Positions 9,283 through 17,998 of a DNA stretch of 64,000 bases are shown piece after piece. Under the pieces are notes generated by a model. That model did not search any database, was not told the origin of the DNA, and worked only from the letters and a program-made list of their open reading frames with translations. Source of the stretch: Bacteroidales bacterium. Lineage in GTDB: Bacteria > Bacteroidota > Bacteroidia > Bacteroidales > ML635J-15. The stretch's first letter is position 1. Each line of letters opens with the position of its first letter. The stretch covers positions 1 through 64,000 of the forward strand of contig JAFZRE010000026.1 of assembly GCA_017620015.1 (NCBI GenBank), written 5' to 3'. Position numbers and translations under genes: made by a program.

Positions 9283-10377
9283 TTACTTTGTTATTTCGTA
9301 GAGTATATCCAACTTTGGGGTAAGGATAATTTCAGTTCTGCGGTTCTTTGCACGTGCTTCGGCTGTCTTTGCATCATCTACAGGCAGATAGCAGCTACGT
9401 CCAGAAGCGATAAGACGAGCGGGATTGATTTGCGAATTTGCCAATATTATCTTCACTATGGAAGTTGCACGCTTTGTACTCAGGTCCCAGTTGTCCTGTA
9501 TGTTGCCGTTACCACTATATGCAAGGTCATCGGTGTGACCTTCGATTGTAATGTTGACATCCTGGTTATTTTCGAGTACTGTCGCCAGTTTCTTCAAGGC
9601 TTCCTGTCCTTTAGGGTCAACATCCCATTTCCCCGACTTGAAGAGAAGTTTCTCGTCGAGCGAAACGTAAACCTTGCCTTCCTTCTGTGTAACCGACAAT
9701 CCGTTGCCTTCGAATCCGGATAGAGCCTCAGAAACTTTGCTCTTAAGTGCATTCATTGCCGAATCCTTGGCATTCAATATTGACTGAAGTTCAGCAACTT
9801 TGGCTGTCTTTGAATCGAGCTCCGAGTTCTTGCTGCTAAGTTCGTTGCGTTGCGACTCGAGGAGAGCATTCTTCTCGTTCAGTTCGCGTTCCTTCTGCTC
9901 GGTGATGGTCTTCATAGCTTCGAGGCTTGCCCTCTCCTGCATAAGACTCATTTCGAGTTTTCTCAGTTCGTCTTCCTTTGTCTGAAGCTCGTCGCGAGAC
10001 TTTTGCAGCGCAGCCATTGCCTTCTGCTGCTCGCTGTCGGCACTAGCACGAAGTTTCTCCTGATTTTCAAGAAGCTGGTTGTATAGCATGCTTATCTTGT
10101 CGTACTGCTGAGTTAGTATCCTATACGAATTACTTTTTATGGCAGTGTCGGCTTCCAAAGATGCCACTTCATGCTCTTTCCTCTTCAACAACGCCTTAAG
10201 CTCATTATTTTCAGTAACAAGACTTTCGTTCTGCTTCTTTATTTCAGTACGTTCCTTTTCGCAATTTTCCTTTTCGGCTTTCATGTCTTCAAACTTGCGC
10301 GAGGGCACACATGAGAACAAAAAGCCAGATACCACGGCTAGCAAAGCCATTGACCTAATTAACGTTTTGATTTTCAT
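9283..10377 (-). CDS. OmpA-family lipoprotein with long coiled coil
   Basis: 364 residues. A lipoprotein signal peptide ends at the lipobox-like GFLFSC (Cys about residue 23), so the protein is probably anchored to a membrane facing the periplasm. Residues about 35-235 are an unbroken heptad-rich coiled coil of Glu, Lys and Leu. The C-terminal third is an OmpA-like peptidoglycan-binding domain: SLDEKLLFKSGKWDVD, NITIEGHTDD, WDLSTKRATSIVK, NPARLIASGRSCYLP, AKNRRTEI. It may link the outer membrane to peptidoglycan over a distance. ATG 10377 is used; the seven extra upstream codons of the frame add a non-signal-like start. The promoter is at 10406-10435. Confidence 0.85.
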   Translation of the reverse strand: MKIKTLIRSMALLAVVSGFLFSCVPSRKFEDMKAEKENCEKERTEIKKQNESLVTENNELKALLKRKEHEVASLEADTAIKSNSYRILTQQYDKISMLYNQLLENQEKLRASADSEQQKAMAALQKSRDELQTKEDELRKLEMSLMQERASLEAMKTITEQKERELNEKNALLESQRNELSSKNSELDSKTAKVAELQSILNAKDSAMNALKSKVSEALSGFEGNGLSVTQKEGKVYVSLDEKLLFKSGKWDVDPKGQEALKKLATVLENNQDVNITIEGHTDDLAYSGNGNIQDNWDLSTKRATSIVKIILANSQINPARLIASGRSCYLPVDDAKTAEARAKNRRTEIILTPKLDILYEITK

Positions 10378-10405
10378 ACAAATAAGATTATATAACAATT
10401 AGATT

Positions 10406-10435
10406 GCAAATATACATCCACAACAAATAGTACAA
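10406..10435 (-). promoter_or_regulatory. Bacteroidota promoter of the OmpA lipoprotein gene
   Basis: On the minus strand, TATATTTGC (forward 10406-10414) is the -7 box, with TTG (forward CAA, 10433-10435) 18 bases upstream as the -33 element. It is divergent from the dxs promoter. Confidence 0.7.
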
Positions 10436-10480
10436 CCGCTTAATCTATCAATTTTATTTACAATTTTATGTTAATATTTG

Positions 10481-10513
10481 TTTGGTTGTATTATATTATT
10501 TTTTGTAATTTTG
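10481..10513 (+). promoter_or_regulatory. Bacteroidota promoter of dxs
   Basis: -33 TTTG at 10481-10484, a 21-base spacer, and TAATTTTG at 10506-10513. ATG is at 10549. Confidence 0.65.
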
Positions 10514-10548
10514 TCGCTTCATAAAAATATTGGAATTGGATTAATGGT

Positions 10549-12450
10549 ATGTCGTATAAGTTTTTAGACGAAATAAACTCTCCTACTGACTTAAAACGAG
10601 TAAATCTTATAGATTTGCCTGTAGTCTGTGATGAGCTAAGACGCTTCATCATAGAGTCGGAAGCCATTAATCCTGCGCATTTTGGAGCAAATCTTGGCGT
10701 TATTGAACTTACAGTTGCCTTACATTATGTATTTGACGTACCCAACGACAACTTGATTTGGGATGTTGGACATCAGGCATACGGACATAAAATCCTCACC
10801 GGTCGTCGCGATTCGTTCAAGACAAACAGAACATACAAAGGCATAAGCGGTTTTCCCTCGCCTGCAGAAAGCAAATATGATAGTTTTGGCGTAGGACACT
10901 CATCCACAAGCATTTCCGCAGCATTAGGAATGGCAGTTGCCGCCAAAATGCACGGAAGCAACGAACGGACAATAGCAGTAATCGGCGACGGCGCCCTCTC
11001 GGGCGGCGAAGCTTTCGAGGCCTTAAACAATGCCGCTGTACGCAATCCAAATCTCCTTATAGTTCTGAACGACAACAAGATAGCAATAGATGAAACTCCA
11101 GGCTCGCTTCGCGAATACCTTACCGACATATCCACATCCAAGACCTACAACAAGGTAAAGAGCGACGTTTGGAATTTCCTGGGCAAAGTCAACAAACTAG
11201 GTCCAGATATAAGACATTTCACCCAACGCATCGACAATGCTGTAAAGTCGATAGTGATGAGACAAAGCAATGTCTTTGAGTCTATGAACATCAGATATTT
11301 TGGTCCGGTTGACGGTCACGATGTAATTTCGCTTGTAAAGTTGTTCTCCGATTTGAAGGATATCAACGGACCTCTGCTCCTGCACCTTATCACCCAGAAA
11401 GGCAAGGGATTCAAGCCAGCAGAAGAAAATCCGCGCGAATGGCACGCCGCTCCCGGAAAATTTGAAGTCGAGACAGGAAAACTTATTGACGCTGAAGAAA
11501 ATCCAATGTCAGCACAAAAATTCCAGGACGTATTCGGTGAAGCATTGAGAAAACTGGCTAACGACAACAAGAATATTGTTGCAATATCACCAGCAATGGT
11601 ATCTGGAAGCGGTCTGACCAAGATGTTCGAGGAATACCCCGACAGATGTTTCGACGTCGGCATTTCGGAACAGCACGCAGTGACCTTTGCAGCAGGACTT
11701 GCAACAAAGGGAATGGTTCCTTATTGCTGCATTTACAGCACATTCTCGCAGAGGGCTTTCGACCAGATAATCCACGATGTAGCATTGCAAAATCTGCATG
11801 TGATAATGTGCCTCGACAGGGCTGGTCTTGTTGGAAAGGATGGAGCAACCCACCATGGATCATTCGACATTTCCTTCCTCAGATGCATCCCAAACCTTGT
11901 TATTTCGGCACCAATTGACGAATACGAGTTCCGTAACCTGCTTTATACAGCACAGCTCGAGAAGAACGATTTCCCGTTTGTAATACGTTACCCACGAGGT
12001 AAGTCATTCAATCCCAAGTCGGAAATCGAATTTTCCGAAATAGAAATAGGCAAAGGCAGATGCTTGAGGCATGGCGATACGCTTGCAATTGTAACAATAG
12101 GTACTTCTGGTCAGATTGCAATCAAGGTTGCTGACAGACTCCATGACAACGACAATATAAGCGTTTCTATATATAATATGGTATTCGTAAAGCCACTCGA
12201 CGAAGATTTGCTCCGTGAAGCCTGCGAAAGCCACAAGTACATAGTTACAATAGAGGACAATGCCCTGATGGGCGGATTCGGCAGCGAAGTACTTGAATTC
12301 GTTTCCGACAACGATTATGATGTGAAAGTTAAACGTTTTGGTATCCCCGATTACTTTGTAATGCACGGAACACAAGACGAATTAATAAGGGAATGCGGCT
12401 ATGATGCCGATTCCGTATATGGTTGGATAAAACAAAGGTTATTTAGTTAA
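10549..12450 (+). CDS. dxs: 1-deoxy-D-xylulose-5-phosphate synthase
   Basis: Thiamine-diphosphate enzyme that condenses pyruvate and glyceraldehyde 3-phosphate, the first step of the MEP isoprenoid pathway; cytoplasmic. 633 residues, the usual size. Visible motifs are NPAHFGANLGVIELTVALH, DVGHQAYGHKILTGR, GFPSPAESKYDSFGVGHSS, the ThDP pocket VIGDGALSGGEAFEALNNA, FGPVDGHD, VGISEQHAVTFAAGLA (with the ThDP-activating Glu) and IRYPRG. The start ATG 10549 gives MSYKFLDEI. It is followed after 12 bases by the TPR/PD40/OmpA gene, probably co-transcribed, with a terminator after that gene. Confidence 0.97.
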   Translation: MSYKFLDEINSPTDLKRVNLIDLPVVCDELRRFIIESEAINPAHFGANLGVIELTVALHYVFDVPNDNLIWDVGHQAYGHKILTGRRDSFKTNRTYKGISGFPSPAESKYDSFGVGHSSTSISAALGMAVAAKMHGSNERTIAVIGDGALSGGEAFEALNNAAVRNPNLLIVLNDNKIAIDETPGSLREYLTDISTSKTYNKVKSDVWNFLGKVNKLGPDIRHFTQRIDNAVKSIVMRQSNVFESMNIRYFGPVDGHDVISLVKLFSDLKDINGPLLLHLITQKGKGFKPAEENPREWHAAPGKFEVETGKLIDAEENPMSAQKFQDVFGEALRKLANDNKNIVAISPAMVSGSGLTKMFEEYPDRCFDVGISEQHAVTFAAGLATKGMVPYCCIYSTFSQRAFDQIIHDVALQNLHVIMCLDRAGLVGKDGATHHGSFDISFLRCIPNLVISAPIDEYEFRNLLYTAQLEKNDFPFVIRYPRGKSFNPKSEIEFSEIEIGKGRCLRHGDTLAIVTIGTSGQIAIKVADRLHDNDNISVSIYNMVFVKPLDEDLLREACESHKYIVTIEDNALMGGFGSEVLEFVSDNDYDVKVKRFGIPDYFVMHGTQDELIRECGYDADSVYGWIKQRLFS

Positions 12451-12462
12451 TTATATTTTTAA

Positions 12463-15033
12463 ATGATGAAAAAACTACTATTGTTGATTTTAAGCGTGAT
12501 TTTCTGTGTCGGAGTTTATTCACAGAAATCCAGTAAGTCTTTTATGAAACTATTTTACGATGCATCGGCCTTTATGTACGAGAACAACTACGGTGCAGCG
12601 TTGGAATACTGGAAAAAAGCAGAGGACAAAGACCCACAAAATCCAAATGTATGGTATAACATGGGTGTTTGCTACAAAAACACATCCAAGGACAGGGAAC
12701 TTGCTGTCGAGTACTTGACAAAAACCTTGGATTACGCAAATCCTAATTATGTTACCAACGACCACAACGAGCGTACTGTTCCTATCGACTGCTACTTGGA
12801 ACTCGGTTCTGCTCTCCGTATGCTTGGCAAGTATGACGAAAGCGTTGAAATGCTGAACAAGGCAAAAGAAATAGCTTCATCAAATGGTCGTGATGACCTA
12901 GTGACAAGAGCTGATGAAGAACTTGAAGTTACCGCCAATGCAAGGAATTTGGTAAATCAGAAGTCGTGCACCAAAAATGATGTGGCTAATGTAGGTGATG
13001 TTATCAATTCGGAATATTCCGACCATTCGCCGGTTATTACCTGCGATGGTAACACATTGTACTTCACATCTAAGCGTCCTAATGCAATGAACTCGTACGA
13101 TGACGAGAAAATTTATGTAACCCACAAAAAAGATAACGGCGAATGGTCAACACCTGACCTTCTGCCATCACCCATCAATACAAAGGGAAAGAATGAATCG
13201 GTTGTTGCAGTGTCTAACGACGGGAAACAATTGTATTTCTTCCGTTCAGGTTCATCGCTGCAGGGTAATCTTTATGTCGTAGAACAAAACGACAAGGGCG
13301 GATGGGGCAAGCCAAAGCAACTTAGCTCCGACATCAATACAAAATACAGGGAGTCGCACGTTACAGTATCTCCCGATGGCAACAGCATGTACTTTACCAG
13401 CGACCGCCCAGGTGGTTTCGGTGGCCTCGACATATATGTTATTAAGAAACTTCCGAACGGCAAGTGGTCTGAACCTCAGCTTCTGCCAGAAGAAGTCAAC
13501 ACACCAAGCGATGAAGAATATCCATTCGTTCATCCGAACGGCTCAATACTCTATTTCAACTCGAAAGGTCACGAAAACGTTGGCGGATACGATGTTTTCT
13601 ACTCCAAGATTAGCGACGACGGAACATATTCAAAGGCTGAAAACATGTGCAGCCCTATTAACACTCCCGACAACGATATTTGCTACTCGTTGAGTTGCGA
13701 TGGTAAGACTGCTTACGTTGCAGGAATACGTGAAGATTCCTACGGCGAGTATGATATATATGTGATTGAAGACAAAAAGGCTGGCGAAAACATTATCGTA
13801 TATACAGGCAAGGTAAGATACGCCGACAATGCCATTCCAAAGGGTACTACAGTATGGCTGAAGAACAACACTACAGGAGAAGACCTCGGCTCGTTCAATG
13901 TTGACGAAAATACAGGTGAATATTTCTGCGACTTGCAGCCAGGTGCCGACTATTCGTTGACATATTCGAAGAATGGCGAAACCTTGCAGGAAAGCAAAAA
14001 GACTCCTAGCAAGGATGACGAAGATAACTTCAAGCGTCTGGGTGCTCCAATCGCACTCGACGACGTTGTTCTTCCTCTGTTGAACAAGAATGCAGAAGTT
14101 GAAATTCTCCCGAACGGTGACATTACAGCACAGGGAACCTCATCGCTCAACAATGTAACCAAGACCGCAAAGGATATGAAGGACGAAGATAGAGTGATGA
14201 TTGTCAACATCGAACATAACGAAAATGACCTTCCTAAGGATTCACAGCCTATGAAAAACGTTGTGGATTACTTGACTTCTTCGGGTGCAATTCAACCGGA
14301 TGATATAACTTACAACAACGCACCTTCAGACAAGAACGTATATAATGTAAAGGTATCGATAGGTACAGAAACTACACCTGTTACCCCTGGTCCTATAGCA
14401 GAAGTACAGGATACTGTTGAAATCTGCAATGTATATTTCGACTTCGACAAGTCGGACATCATGGACAAGTACAAAGAAAACTTGGATAAGTTGTCGGAAT
14501 ACATGAAGGACAATCCTGGATGCCAGATTGAAGTTGGCGGACACACAGACAACGTAGGTACCGACGAATACAATATGTTGCTCTCTGGCCGTCGTGCAAG
14601 AGCCGTAAAGGATTACTTGGTATCAAAGGGTGTAAAGCAGGATAAGGTTATTGAAAAGAAATACGGCGAAGGCAGTCCTATTGCAAGCAATGGATCCAAC
14701 GACACAAGAAAATACAACCGTCGTGTTGAATTCAAGGTTCTCCAGCAAGGTTCTGAAAAATACCTGAAGGTAATCGAAGAAAATGTCAGCAACAATGCAA
14801 AATCAACCTCTGCAAACAATGCAAACGGCGAAAAGGTATATAGGATTCAACTATTTGCACTGTCAAAGAGCAAACCAGTAGAAAGCTTTGGAATTCCGAA
14901 CTTGAAAGTTAGGGAAGTAAACGGAATGTACAAATACTACATTGGCGATTATAGTTCAAATGCAGAGGCAAATAGAATTCTTGAAACCATGAAGGATAAG
15001 TATCCGAACGCTATTGTTCTTGAATCACGCTAA
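12463..15033 (+). CDS. TPR-PD40-OmpA outer-membrane protein (PorE-like layout)
   Basis: A secreted protein of 856 residues with a signal peptide (MMKKLLLLILSVIFCVGVYS). Domains in order: TPR-like repeats (about 30-150); a PD40/WD40-like beta propeller with repeated D....YFTSxRPGG..G-type blades (about 170-440); a carboxypeptidase-regulatory-like beta sandwich (about 445-530); an OmpA domain (about 650-765) with VYFDFDKSDIM, IEVGGHTDNVG, SGRRARAVKDYL and KYNRRVEFKV; and a C-terminal SPOR-like segment (about 785-856) starting YRIQLFALSKSK. The layout matches PorE of the type IX secretion system, but Bacteroidota encode several such proteins, so the specific role is inferred. The T9SS cargo genes in this window make it plausible. 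Confidence 0.7.
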   Translation: MMKKLLLLILSVIFCVGVYSQKSSKSFMKLFYDASAFMYENNYGAALEYWKKAEDKDPQNPNVWYNMGVCYKNTSKDRELAVEYLTKTLDYANPNYVTNDHNERTVPIDCYLELGSALRMLGKYDESVEMLNKAKEIASSNGRDDLVTRADEELEVTANARNLVNQKSCTKNDVANVGDVINSEYSDHSPVITCDGNTLYFTSKRPNAMNSYDDEKIYVTHKKDNGEWSTPDLLPSPINTKGKNESVVAVSNDGKQLYFFRSGSSLQGNLYVVEQNDKGGWGKPKQLSSDINTKYRESHVTVSPDGNSMYFTSDRPGGFGGLDIYVIKKLPNGKWSEPQLLPEEVNTPSDEEYPFVHPNGSILYFNSKGHENVGGYDVFYSKISDDGTYSKAENMCSPINTPDNDICYSLSCDGKTAYVAGIREDSYGEYDIYVIEDKKAGENIIVYTGKVRYADNAIPKGTTVWLKNNTTGEDLGSFNVDENTGEYFCDLQPGADYSLTYSKNGETLQESKKTPSKDDEDNFKRLGAPIALDDVVLPLLNKNAEVEILPNGDITAQGTSSLNNVTKTAKDMKDEDRVMIVNIEHNENDLPKDSQPMKNVVDYLTSSGAIQPDDITYNNAPSDKNVYNVKVSIGTETTPVTPGPIAEVQDTVEICNVYFDFDKSDIMDKYKENLDKLSEYMKDNPGCQIEVGGHTDNVGTDEYNMLLSGRRARAVKDYLVSKGVKQDKVIEKKYGEGSPIASNGSNDTRKYNRRVEFKVLQQGSEKYLKVIEENVSNNAKSTSANNANGEKVYRIQLFALSKSKPVESFGIPNLKVREVNGMYKYYIGDYSSNAEANRILETMKDKYPNAIVLESR

Positions 15034-15055
15034 AAAATAATTTAAATAACCTTTT

Positions 15056-15090
15056 AAAGAGGCTGTCCTAATGGCAGCCTCTTTTTATTT
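15056..15090 (+). terminator. Intrinsic terminator after the dxs-OmpA operon
   Basis: Stem AAAGAGGCTG (15056-15065) with CAGCCTCTTT (15075-15084), then a T-rich tail. Confidence 0.9.
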
Positions 15091-15393
15091 TTTCATATTC
15101 CGTTAAAATCATCCATTTGCTTGTCGTTGGCAATATATAATTCAAACACTTGTAACACAAAATATTAGGCCACTTTTTTTATTTTCTTTATTTTTTTAAA
15201 ATTTTACAGAATGTATGGTTTTATTGTAAATTTCAACATTGCATTTTATTATACATTATGCATTTTGATATTGATTATCGTAATATTTTTCATGAAAAAA
15301 TGCTTTTTACCGCTTGCCATAATGAAAAAAGGATATATATTTGCAACTGATTTCGCTTACAAATAAGCAAACAAACTTTTCAAGTTCAACATT

Positions 15394-15435
15394 AAAAACA
15401 CAAAGAGAAACCGTTTGGTTTCTCTTTGTGTTTTT
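15394..15435. terminator. Long bidirectional terminator hairpin
   Basis: A 19-base perfect stem (15394-15412 with 15417-15435) around a GTTT loop. It begins with A5 and ends with T5, so it works on both strands. It lies 19 bases past the stop of the GGGtGRT gene on the minus strand. Confidence 0.9.
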
Positions 15436-15454
15436 ATGAATATGTCGGCAATTA

Positions 15455-16465
15455 TTACTTCTTCATTGCTTCTTCAACCGACACAGCTACAGCTACTGTT
15501 GCACCAACCATAGGGTTGTTGCCCATGCCGAGGAATCCCATCATCTCGACGTGTGCCGGAACCGATGAAGAACCAGCAAACTGAGCATCGGAGTGCATAC
15601 GACCCATTGTGTCGGTCATACCATACGATGCAGGACCAGCAGCCATATTGTCGGGATGCAAGGTACGGCCTGTTCCACCGCCCGATGCTACCGAGAAATA
15701 CTTCTTGCCGGCAAGTATTCTTTCCTTCTTGTATGTTCCTGCAACCGGGTGCTGGAAACGGGTCGGGTTGGTAGAGTTGCCAGTGATAGACACGTCAACA
15801 TCTTCCTTCCACATAATTGCAACGCCTTCGCGAACATCGTCGGCACCATAGCAGTTGACTTTTGCACGAGGACCGTTCGAGTATGCCTTGCGACGCACTT
15901 CCTTAAGTTCGCCAGTGTAGTAGTCGAACTCGGTCTGCACGTATGTGAAACCGTTGATACGCGAAATAATCATAGCAGCGTCCTTGCCCAAACCGTTGAG
16001 GATAACGCGGAGCGGGTTCTTGCGAACCTTGTTTGCCATTTCGGCAATCTTAATTGCGCCTTCGGCGGCTGCGAAAGATTCGTGACCTGCCAGAAAAGCA
16101 AAACACTGTGTTTCTTCGCTCAGCAGACGAGCTGCCAAGTTACCATGTCCGCGGCCAACTTTACGGTCGTCGGCTACAGAACCTTTTATGCAGAATGCTT
16201 GCAGACCTTCTCCAATTGCTTCTGCGGCTTCGGCAGCAGTCTTGCAGCCTTTCTTGATTGCTATTGCTGCACCAACAACGTAAGCCCACTTTGCATTCTC
16301 GAAGCAGATGTTTTGTGTCTGTTCGCATTCGAGGTATGGGTCGATTCCGTACTGGTCGCATATCTTGTTTGCTTCTTCAATAGAAGCTATGCCGTATGAA
16401 TTGAGAACTTTGGTAATGTTCTCCATGCGGCGTTCTTGACTTTCAAATTTTACTTCTCGTAACAT
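15455..16465 (-). CDS. GGGtGRT family protein
   Basis: 336 residues with the family-defining motif SVASGGGTGRTLHPD near residue 270. Other visible blocks are FENAKWAYVVGAAIAIKKG, GSVADDRKVGRGHGNLAARLL and GKDAAMIISRINGF. Proteins of this family occur next to NifU/IscU-like Fe-S scaffolds, and that is the case here (17028-17729). The biochemical role is not established; a part in Fe-S or metal handling is inferred from context. ATG 16465 (MLREVKFE) is chosen; the longer frame adds 15 codons derived from an intergenic repeat. It is separated from the scaffold gene by an S23-like gene. Confidence 0.85.
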   Translation of the reverse strand: MLREVKFESQERRMENITKVLNSYGIASIEEANKICDQYGIDPYLECEQTQNICFENAKWAYVVGAAIAIKKGCKTAAEAAEAIGEGLQAFCIKGSVADDRKVGRGHGNLAARLLSEETQCFAFLAGHESFAAAEGAIKIAEMANKVRKNPLRVILNGLGKDAAMIISRINGFTYVQTEFDYYTGELKEVRRKAYSNGPRAKVNCYGADDVREGVAIMWKEDVDVSITGNSTNPTRFQHPVAGTYKKERILAGKKYFSVASGGGTGRTLHPDNMAAGPASYGMTDTMGRMHSDAQFAGSSSVPAHVEMMGFLGMGNNPMVGATVAVAVSVEEAMKK

Positions 16466-16540
16466 AATTTTTAAATTGATAATTAATAATTGATAATGGA
16501 TAATTGGCAATGGATAATAATGGTAAGTTTTTCTACTTTG
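16466..16540. repeat. Short AT-rich tandem-like repeat between operon genes
   Basis: TTGATAATTAATAATTGATAATGGATAATTGG-type sequence made of TAATTGATAATGG units. A reverse-oriented relative lies at 16995-17030, on the other side of the S23-like gene. Confidence 0.55.
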
Positions 16541-16933
16541 CTAATCATTGCTCATTGATTTTTTAATGGTATTAATGATTGATGTTAGAATTTTTATTAA
16601 TTCTCGGCAATCGGTTATCATTGAATCAAATTGTTCTTTACAAATATAATCTGTTTCGAAAAGAATTTCAAGCCAGTATTCCGTTTCTCCAGCTTCTTTT
16701 AATGCAATTATCATCTTGTTACCAAAATCTTTATTGCTTGAGCCATTTATTGCTTCTTTAGCATTTGCTCCTATGCTGGTTCCGCTTCTTAATATTTGCT
16801 TAGATAGGATGTATTCATGTTTCTCACTTTGCAAGAATTGGCATAAACGTACAATATTGACAGCAAATGCCTTGCTCTTGTTAAGAATTACATTTTCCTT
16901 TCGCTGATAACTATTTTTTACCTCGTTGTTCAT
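16541..16933 (-). CDS. Four-helix-bundle protein (S23 / 23S rRNA intervening-sequence type)
   Basis: 130 residues, almost all helical. The family pattern is visible: LNKSKAFAVNIVRLCQFL, SKQILRSGTSIGANAKEA (the conserved R-S-x-S-I-x-N-x-E-A core), KMIIALKEAGETEYWLEIL and a Leu/Ile-rich last helix. Such proteins were first seen in intervening sequences of 23S rRNA genes, but in Bacteroidota they are common as dispersed single genes of unknown function, sometimes beside retroelements. Here it sits between two genes that otherwise form a conserved pair, flanked by AT-rich repeats, which suggests a later insertion. Confidence 0.85.
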   Translation of the reverse strand: MNNEVKNSYQRKENVILNKSKAFAVNIVRLCQFLQSEKHEYILSKQILRSGTSIGANAKEAINGSSNKDFGNKMIIALKEAGETEYWLEILFETDYICKEQFDSMITDCRELIKILTSIINTIKKSMSND

Positions 16934-16952
16934 CTTTCTTTTTTGATTATAG

Positions 16953-17026
16953 TAGCAGATGTCAAAACAAGTTCTGCATGACTATCACCAATATAATTGT
17001 CCATTATACATTGTCCATTGTTAATT
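16953..17026. repeat. Intergenic repeats, including a degraded family D palindrome
   Basis: About 16957-16983 reads AGATGTCAAAACAAGTTCTG followed by CATGAC, a diverged copy of the stem-loop core AGATGCTGAAACAAGTTCAG at 32131-32150. Next come AATTGTCCATTATACATTG units, related by inversion to 16466-16540. Confidence 0.5.
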
Positions 17027-17027
17027 G

Positions 17028-17729
17028 CTATTCTATTCTAGGATCGATGAATTTCACTGCGCCCTGTTCCTTCGAGAAACGACCATAACTTGCAGTTGCC
17101 TTCTTGAGTGCTTCGTTTGCATCAGTACCTTTCTTTATAAGGTCCATCATAACGCCAAGGCGAACAAATTCGTAACCGCAAACTTCATCGTCTTCGTCGA
17201 GAGCAATCTTTGTTACATAGCCTTCTGCCATTTCGAGGTATCGAACACCTTTTTCCTTGGTAGCAAACATGGTAGCTATTTGCGAACGCAATCCCTTGCC
17301 AAGATCTTCGAGACCAGCACCAATAACAAGTCCACCTTCGGAGAATGCCGACTGGGTGCGACCATATACAATCTGCAGGAAAAGTTCACGCATTGCCGTG
17401 TTTATGGCATCGCATACGAGGTCGGTGTTAAGAGCTTCGAGCAATGTCTTTCCGACAAGTATTTCCCCAGCCATAGCTGCCGAGTGTGTCATGCCTGAAC
17501 ATCCTATTGTTTCAACCAAAGCTTCTTCAATAATTCCGTCCTTTACATTAAGCGTAAGCTTGCAGGCACCCTGCTGTGGTGCGCACCATCCGATACCGTG
17601 AGTCAAGCCAGAAATGTCTTTAACTTCCTTCACCTTTACCCATTTGCCTTCTTCGGGAATGGGTGCCGGACCATGGTTCGGACCTTTTTTCACGCAACAC
17701 ATGTTTTGTACTTCGTGTGAATAAATCAT
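17028..17729 (-). CDS. NifU/IscU-like Fe-S cluster scaffold protein
   Basis: 233 residues. The core has NifU-N-like features: GACKLTLNVKDGIIEEALVE, then TIGCSGMTHSAAMAGEILVGKT with the scaffold-type Cys, VCDAINTAMRELFLQI, and a Cys-bearing N-terminus (MCCVKKGPNHGP and GWCAPQQGACKL). IscU-like proteins assemble Fe-S clusters on conserved cysteines. This longer version is the kind found with GGGtGRT proteins. The C-terminal 90 residues (VTKIALDEDDEVCGYEFVRL onward) are specific to it. It is the first gene of the minus-strand operon with the S23-like and GGGtGRT genes. The promoter TACATTTGC is at 17803-17811. Confidence 0.8.
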   Translation of the reverse strand: MIYSHEVQNMCCVKKGPNHGPAPIPEEGKWVKVKEVKDISGLTHGIGWCAPQQGACKLTLNVKDGIIEEALVETIGCSGMTHSAAMAGEILVGKTLLEALNTDLVCDAINTAMRELFLQIVYGRTQSAFSEGGLVIGAGLEDLGKGLRSQIATMFATKEKGVRYLEMAEGYVTKIALDEDDEVCGYEFVRLGVMMDLIKKGTDANEALKKATASYGRFSKEQGAVKFIDPRIE

Positions 17730-17795
17730 AAGTCGTAATGTTTTAATTATTAGCTATTTGTAGTTTGTTATACAATAATAAAACTGTAACTGCGT

Positions 17796-17811
17796 TACAT
17801 TTGCAAATGTA
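17796..17811. promoter_or_regulatory. Palindromic promoter/operator
   Basis: TACATTTGCAAATGTA is a perfect 16-base palindrome. Its minus-strand reading contains the -7 box TACATTTGC of the Fe-S scaffold operon. A regulator binding here would block the promoter; alternatively the symmetry is chance from an AT-rich -7 box. Confidence 0.55.
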
Positions 17812-17986
17812 TGTAAATTTTTGTTGAAATATGTTCTACAACAAGGTTTTGAATTGGTTATTTTTTAACACAGTAATGTTAATGGATAGGCTAAACGAAC
17901 AGTATGCAAACATTAAATGCTTTGGTTTAACATCCAATGTTTCATAAGTTTAGAAATATATCATTTTTACATCGACATTAAAAAAA

Positions 17987-17995
17987 TATATTTGC
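17987..17995 (+). promoter_or_regulatory. Bacteroidota -7 element, near-leaderless start
   Basis: TATATTTGC ends three bases before the ATG at 17999, so transcription would begin at or inside the first codon. A second in-frame ATG at 18017 would leave a short leader. Confidence 0.65.
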
Positions 17996-17998
17996 AGA

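Larger units (their letters stand above)
15034..15454. other. AT-rich intergenic region with two terminators
   Basis: 421 bases between convergent genes. Apart from the hairpins at 15056-15084 and 15394-15435 it is very AT-rich sequence. No ORF with coding character, tRNA or clear promoter was seen. Confidence 0.6.
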
